From Mesorhizobium sp. WSM4311 (lineage in GTDB: Bacteria; Pseudomonadota; Alphaproteobacteria; Rhizobiales; Rhizobiaceae), in assembly GCF_002295115.1 (NCBI RefSeq), contig NZ_NSFV01000010.1, forward strand, positions 1 to 64,000: 64,000 bases of DNA, written 5' to 3'. The first letter of the stretch is position 1, and each line of letters opens with the position of its first letter. Under the pieces are notes generated by a model that was not told the DNA's origin, ran no database searches, and saw only the letters and a list, made by a program, of their open reading frames with translations. The translations under genes and the position numbers were made by a program. Positions 61,243 to 64,000 of the stretch are shown here, piece by piece.

Positions 61243-62238
61243 CTACCCGCCGCCTGAGTTCGCCATCTCGTCCTTGAAGCTGACTTTCGTGCCTTTTTGC
61301 ACCATGGAGGCGAGGTCCTCGGCATCCCAGTTGGTCAGCCTGATGCAGCCATGCGAGAAGGTCGCGCCGATCTTGCCCGGTTCGGGCGTGCCGTGAATAC
61401 CGTAGCTCTCGATGGAAAGATCGATCCAGACCGACCCCACGGGATTGTTCGGTCCGGCCGCAATCGTGAACGGCCGCTTGGCTTTGACCCCCTTGAAAGC
61501 GAAGTGCGGATCGTAGTGATAGGTGGGATTGCGCACGACGCGCTTGACCTGCGCCTCGCCGCTCGGCGCCGGCTTCTCGGCGCTGCCGATGGATGCGGGA
61601 AAGACCGCGAGCCATTTACCGGAAGGATCAAGAACGCGCACCAGGCGTGCGCCCTTGTCGACCTCGATCCCGGCAATTGTGGCGGGAGGATCACCCCGGT
61701 CTACATCCGGAACCAGCAACTTAGTGCCGACCTTCCTGAAGCCGATGCCCGGATTGAGCCTCCTGAGCAATTGCTCACTTATGTGGAAGCGCTCGGCGAG
61801 CTTCTCCGTGACGTTGTGATAGCCGAGCCTCCGCAGGTGGGCCATCCTCTCCATGCGCGCCGGAATGCGCTTGGTAAAGGGTCCGCTTAGATCCTTGCGC
61901 GTCAGCTCGTAGCTCACCACAACCGGGTTGGTGGAGGTTGCCGTCAGCCTGTCCCAGGTCTCCAGCGTGAGCTTCCCATCGGAGGGCAATCCGTTCGCAG
62001 TCTGAAAGGCCCTGATGGCCTTTGCGACGTTCTCCGAGAAGCGGCCCTCGATCAAGCCTGGCGAGAAGCGGGCGCGATCCAAAAGTATCTGCGCTTTCAG
62101 GATAACCGGGCTGAAGCCTTTCGATCCTTCGGCTGAGAATTGCGCTTGATTGACAGTGGCGAGGTCCAGCTTGGCCGCCGCTGTCCCGCCGCAAGTGAGG
62201 GCAAGCGCCGCAGCCACGAGGAGAAGGAGCCTGACCAT
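61243..62238 (-). CDS. L,D-transpeptidase (YkuD) with peptidoglycan-binding domain
   Basis: A 331-residue envelope protein. The signal peptide LLLLVAAALALTCGGTAAAK predicts export. A peptidoglycan-binding domain follows at ~35-95 (LIEGRFSENVAKAIRAFQTA), then a LysM-like segment (RFHISEQLLRRLNPGIGF), and a YkuD catalytic domain with SYGIHGTPEPGKIGATFSHG and the active-site Cys in HGCIRLTNWDA. It forms 3-3 cross-links in peptidoglycan or attaches proteins. The ATG at 62238 (MVRLLLL) gives a proper signal peptide; a 26-residue upstream extension is not native-looking. Confidence 0.92.
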   Translation of the reverse strand: MVRLLLLVAAALALTCGGTAAAKLDLATVNQAQFSAEGSKGFSPVILKAQILLDRARFSPGLIEGRFSENVAKAIRAFQTANGLPSDGKLTLETWDRLTATSTNPVVVSYELTRKDLSGPFTKRIPARMERMAHLRRLGYHNVTEKLAERFHISEQLLRRLNPGIGFRKVGTKLLVPDVDRGDPPATIAGIEVDKGARLVRVLDPSGKWLAVFPASIGSAEKPAPSGEAQVKRVVRNPTYHYDPHFAFKGVKAKRPFTIAAGPNNPVGSVWIDLSIESYGIHGTPEPGKIGATFSHGCIRLTNWDAEDLASMVQKGTKVSFKDEMANSGGG

Positions 62239-62405
62239 CGATGCACCCCGCCAGTACCTGTTTCCATGACGCAGCAAGGCCAGGTCGCCGGCCCCACTCC
62301 AGGACATGCTCCGCAAAACCCCGCAGGCCAGCGAGCGCCGCCTCGCCAGCTGGCAATTTTGCAGCCGAGGCGGCGCGGCGTCTTCGCTGACCTAGCGTCT
62401 GGCGC

Positions 62406-62840
62406 TCAACCGTGCACCATTATACTTCTCAGCCATGCAAGAACCTTGCTGCCTCCGAGCACCCTGCGCACTCTGCCGGCCGCCCAGTCGGCCCGCATCG
62501 TGGCACCGGCATGGCAACTGCAGACGATGTCGTGCAACTGCCAGTCGGACAGTTCGAAGAAGCGCTTGGCTTCGCCGTAAGTGTCCGATTTCAGGCCCGA
62601 TGCACGCAGCAATGAATCATCGAAGGCAACCGTGATCGGCGACCCGGTTGCCCGTGCCTCTTCGCGGAGCCCGGAGTTAAGACGCTCGGTACCGGTGAGC
62701 GCGGTCAGGCAGCGCGACGGATTCATTTCGAGCAGTTCCGCCCACCGTTCGATCCGTTGCTTTCTGGTCATCGGCAGAGCCGGCGCCTTCGGATTGATGT
62801 CGGCGATCGACTGCAGTTCCTCAAGTGTCTGATGTTTCAT
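62406..62840 (-). CDS. conserved rhizobial hypothetical protein
   Basis: A 144-residue protein with CAGGAGC before the ATG. It contains TRKQRIERWAELLEMNPSRC and a Cys/His pair, HDIVCSCHAGATMRADWAAG, possibly metal-binding. It has the look of a family found in Mesorhizobium and related genomes, with the segment RxxRIxRWAxLL. It is well formed and complete. Function is not known; neighbours are envelope and stress genes. Confidence 0.75.
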   Translation of the reverse strand: MKHQTLEELQSIADINPKAPALPMTRKQRIERWAELLEMNPSRCLTALTGTERLNSGLREEARATGSPITVAFDDSLLRASGLKSDTYGEAKRFFELSDWQLHDIVCSCHAGATMRADWAAGRVRRVLGGSKVLAWLRSIMVHG

Positions 62841-63080
62841 GATTAGCTCCTGTTCTTAGCTTTCAGCGGCGTCCGCAGCCTGTCGTCTTCGACCTAGGGT
62901 CTTCAGCTCGACGTCTGAGAGCTCGCGGCTAAGAGATCATGGGCGCGAGCCGCTCGGGTTGCTCAAGCGACCTTCAGCCGACACCACACAGCGGTATAAG
63001 CGAAAGAACCGTTATCGATCTCTAATGTTCCAACGGCAGGGGCAGATTTCGTGCGGCCTGATCAACAAGAAGGCAGTGTG

Positions 63081-63275
63081 GTGGGTTGGGCATCAAAACA
63101 GGCAATCGTCGCGACAATTCTATCCGGCGCTCTGGCTGTTGCCGGGTGCACAACGGTGACGCCCAGGGTCGATCCGGCCTCGACGACGAAACACCAACAC
63201 CGGGCGAAGGCCGTTCGCACGATCGAGCCGGCCCAAACCGAAGCCCCGCCGGTCGTCGCTCCTTTGGGTGGGTAA
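63081..63275 (+). CDS. small lipoprotein, probably frameshifted at its Gly-rich tail
   Basis: A 64-residue lipoprotein from GTG 63081 (AAGAAGG 7 bases upstream; GTG 63078 also possible). ASKQAIVATILSGALAVAGC provides a type II signal peptide with lipobox AVAGC, followed by a Pro/Ala-rich stretch and APLGG before the stop at 63273. In another frame the sequence continues as NGGGSSGGGSSW and stops at 63310. Losing one G from the run at 63268-63270 would join the two, so the natural protein likely has a Gly/Ser-rich tail. Confidence 0.6.
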   Translation: MGWASKQAIVATILSGALAVAGCTTVTPRVDPASTTKHQHRAKAVRTIEPAQTEAPPVVAPLGG

Positions 63276-63450
63276 CGGTGGCGGTAGTTCCGGCGGTGGT
63301 AGCAGCTGGTGACGGAGATCAACAAGGTAACTTCATACCCTGGCATCGCGGCTACCATGGCCTGCCGTAACCGCTCGCCAAGCAAGGGCAACTGCTCTAT
63401 GCTGCCATCTCCTGCGGTATCGAGATAGGTTGTCCTGGCGGGGGCGTTCC

Positions 63451-64000
63451 ATGTTCGAAGTCGTCGTATTCTGTCGAAAAGTGCGAGCGAAGGCCGGAGC
63501 CTTTGGTTTGGTCCTTGCCGCGCTGCTGGGCTTGCTGGTCTTCGAACCGCACGCCGCCAACGCCGCGCCGAACTGGACGCTCGATCCTGACGCGTCGGTG
63601 CTCACCTATCAGTCGGTCAAGAAGAACACGATCGTCGAGACCAACAAGATCAGGAACATCACCGGCACGCTCAGCGCTGCGGGTGACGCCAAGGTCAGCT
63701 TCGATCTCAATTCGGTCGATACTGGCGTCGACCTGCGCAATGTGCGCATGCGATTCCTGTTCTTCGAAACATTCAAATATCCGACGGCCGAGCTGACGGC
63801 GAAGGTGGACCCGGCGGCCTTTGCCGACTTGCCGGCCAAACGCCGGATCAAGGCAAGCTTGCCGTTCCGGCTTAGCCTGCACGCCGTCGACAAGGATCTG
63901 GAGGCGAGCGTCGTCGTCACCATGATCAGCGACACCCAGGTTTCCGTGGCGTCAGAGGCTCCCGTCGCGGTGCATGTCGAGGATTTCGGCCTGCTGCCGA
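63451..64000 (+). CDS. YceI-family protein, cut by the window end
   Basis: The first 183 residues of an exported YceI-like protein. The signal peptide is AGAFGLVLAALLGLLVFEPH, with cleavage near NAAPN. The mature part, WTLDPDASVLTYQSVKKNTI, TNKIRNITGTLSAAGDAKVS, RMRFLFFETFKYPTAELTAK, reads as a lipocalin-like isoprenoid-binding fold (YceI). No stop occurs before position 64000, so the 3' end is missing. The ATG at 63451 follows GGGGGCG. YceI proteins bind long isoprenoids and are often stress-induced. Confidence 0.85.
   Translation, partial: MFEVVVFCRKVRAKAGAFGLVLAALLGLLVFEPHAANAAPNWTLDPDASVLTYQSVKKNTIVETNKIRNITGTLSAAGDAKVSFDLNSVDTGVDLRNVRMRFLFFETFKYPTAELTAKVDPAAFADLPAKRRIKASLPFRLSLHAVDKDLEASVVVTMISDTQVSVASEAPVAVHVEDFGLLP

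Overview
The window is GC-rich, densely coding DNA from an alphaproteobacterium of the Hyphomicrobiales (Rhizobiales), most like Mesorhizobium or a close Phyllobacteriaceae relative. This rests on the gene families seen (three DUF982 proteins, several small rhizobial hypotheticals), a rhizobial-type palindromic repeat at 3799-3869, a CIRCE operator upstream of groESL and a ROSE-like RNA thermometer upstream of a small heat-shock gene. No rRNA, tRNA, CRISPR array or intact insertion sequence was found. The first 19 bases are the Tn5/Nextera mosaic-end adapter, so position 1 is an assembly artefact and not genome.

Positions 55-31343 hold a large nitrogen-compound catabolic region. It contains a hydantoinase/oxoprolinase pair (hyuA, hyuB) translationally coupled to a two-gene [2Fe-2S]/flavin dehydrogenase of the opine-oxidase/HcnAB type, with a DAO-family partner on the facing strand. 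Next come an oligopeptide-type ABC transporter (Tat-exported binding protein, two permeases, fused double ATPase), a class III aminotransferase, two haloacid-dehalogenase-like proteins, a PuuB-like amine oxidase and two paralogous GNAT proteins. A six-gene minus-strand operon (argE-like, hydroxyacid dehydrogenase, cupin, ALDH, tartrate/isopropylmalate-type dehydrogenase, succinate-semialdehyde-type dehydrogenase) completes it. Together this looks like uptake and oxidation of polyamine-, opine- or lactam-like compounds to central carbon acids.

Positions 31833-42131 are a second island. A GcvA-type LysR gene diverges from a tight plus-strand operon: a Rieske oxygenase and its reductase, a HisC-like aminotransferase, an FAD-linked hydroxyacid dehydrogenase, and one ORF joining an M14/DUF2817 metallopeptidase to a polar-amino-acid ABC ATPase. 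The matching binding protein and two permeases follow. This is the most unusual part of the window and could be an undescribed import-and-catabolism pathway for a modified amino acid.

Positions 42739-49916 carry a sugar or sugar-acid module: SDR, double-winged-helix GntR repressor, ribose/fructose-type ABC transporter, zinc alcohol dehydrogenase and a tagaturonate/mannonate-reductase-type enzyme. A 17/18 inverted repeat lies between the repressor and transporter genes. Three of these genes appear to start with TTG. Positions 50042-53543 hold a DHFR-like protein, an MFS exporter and a divergent MocR regulator.

Positions 53889-64000 are a stress region: groES-groEL, DUF982 genes, a decayed Hsp20 gene beside an intact one behind a ROSE-like thermometer, an HdeD-family membrane protein, an L,D-transpeptidase, a small lipoprotein and a YceI protein cut by the window end. 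Several small genes here are decayed (58195-58362, 58987-59375, 63263-63312).
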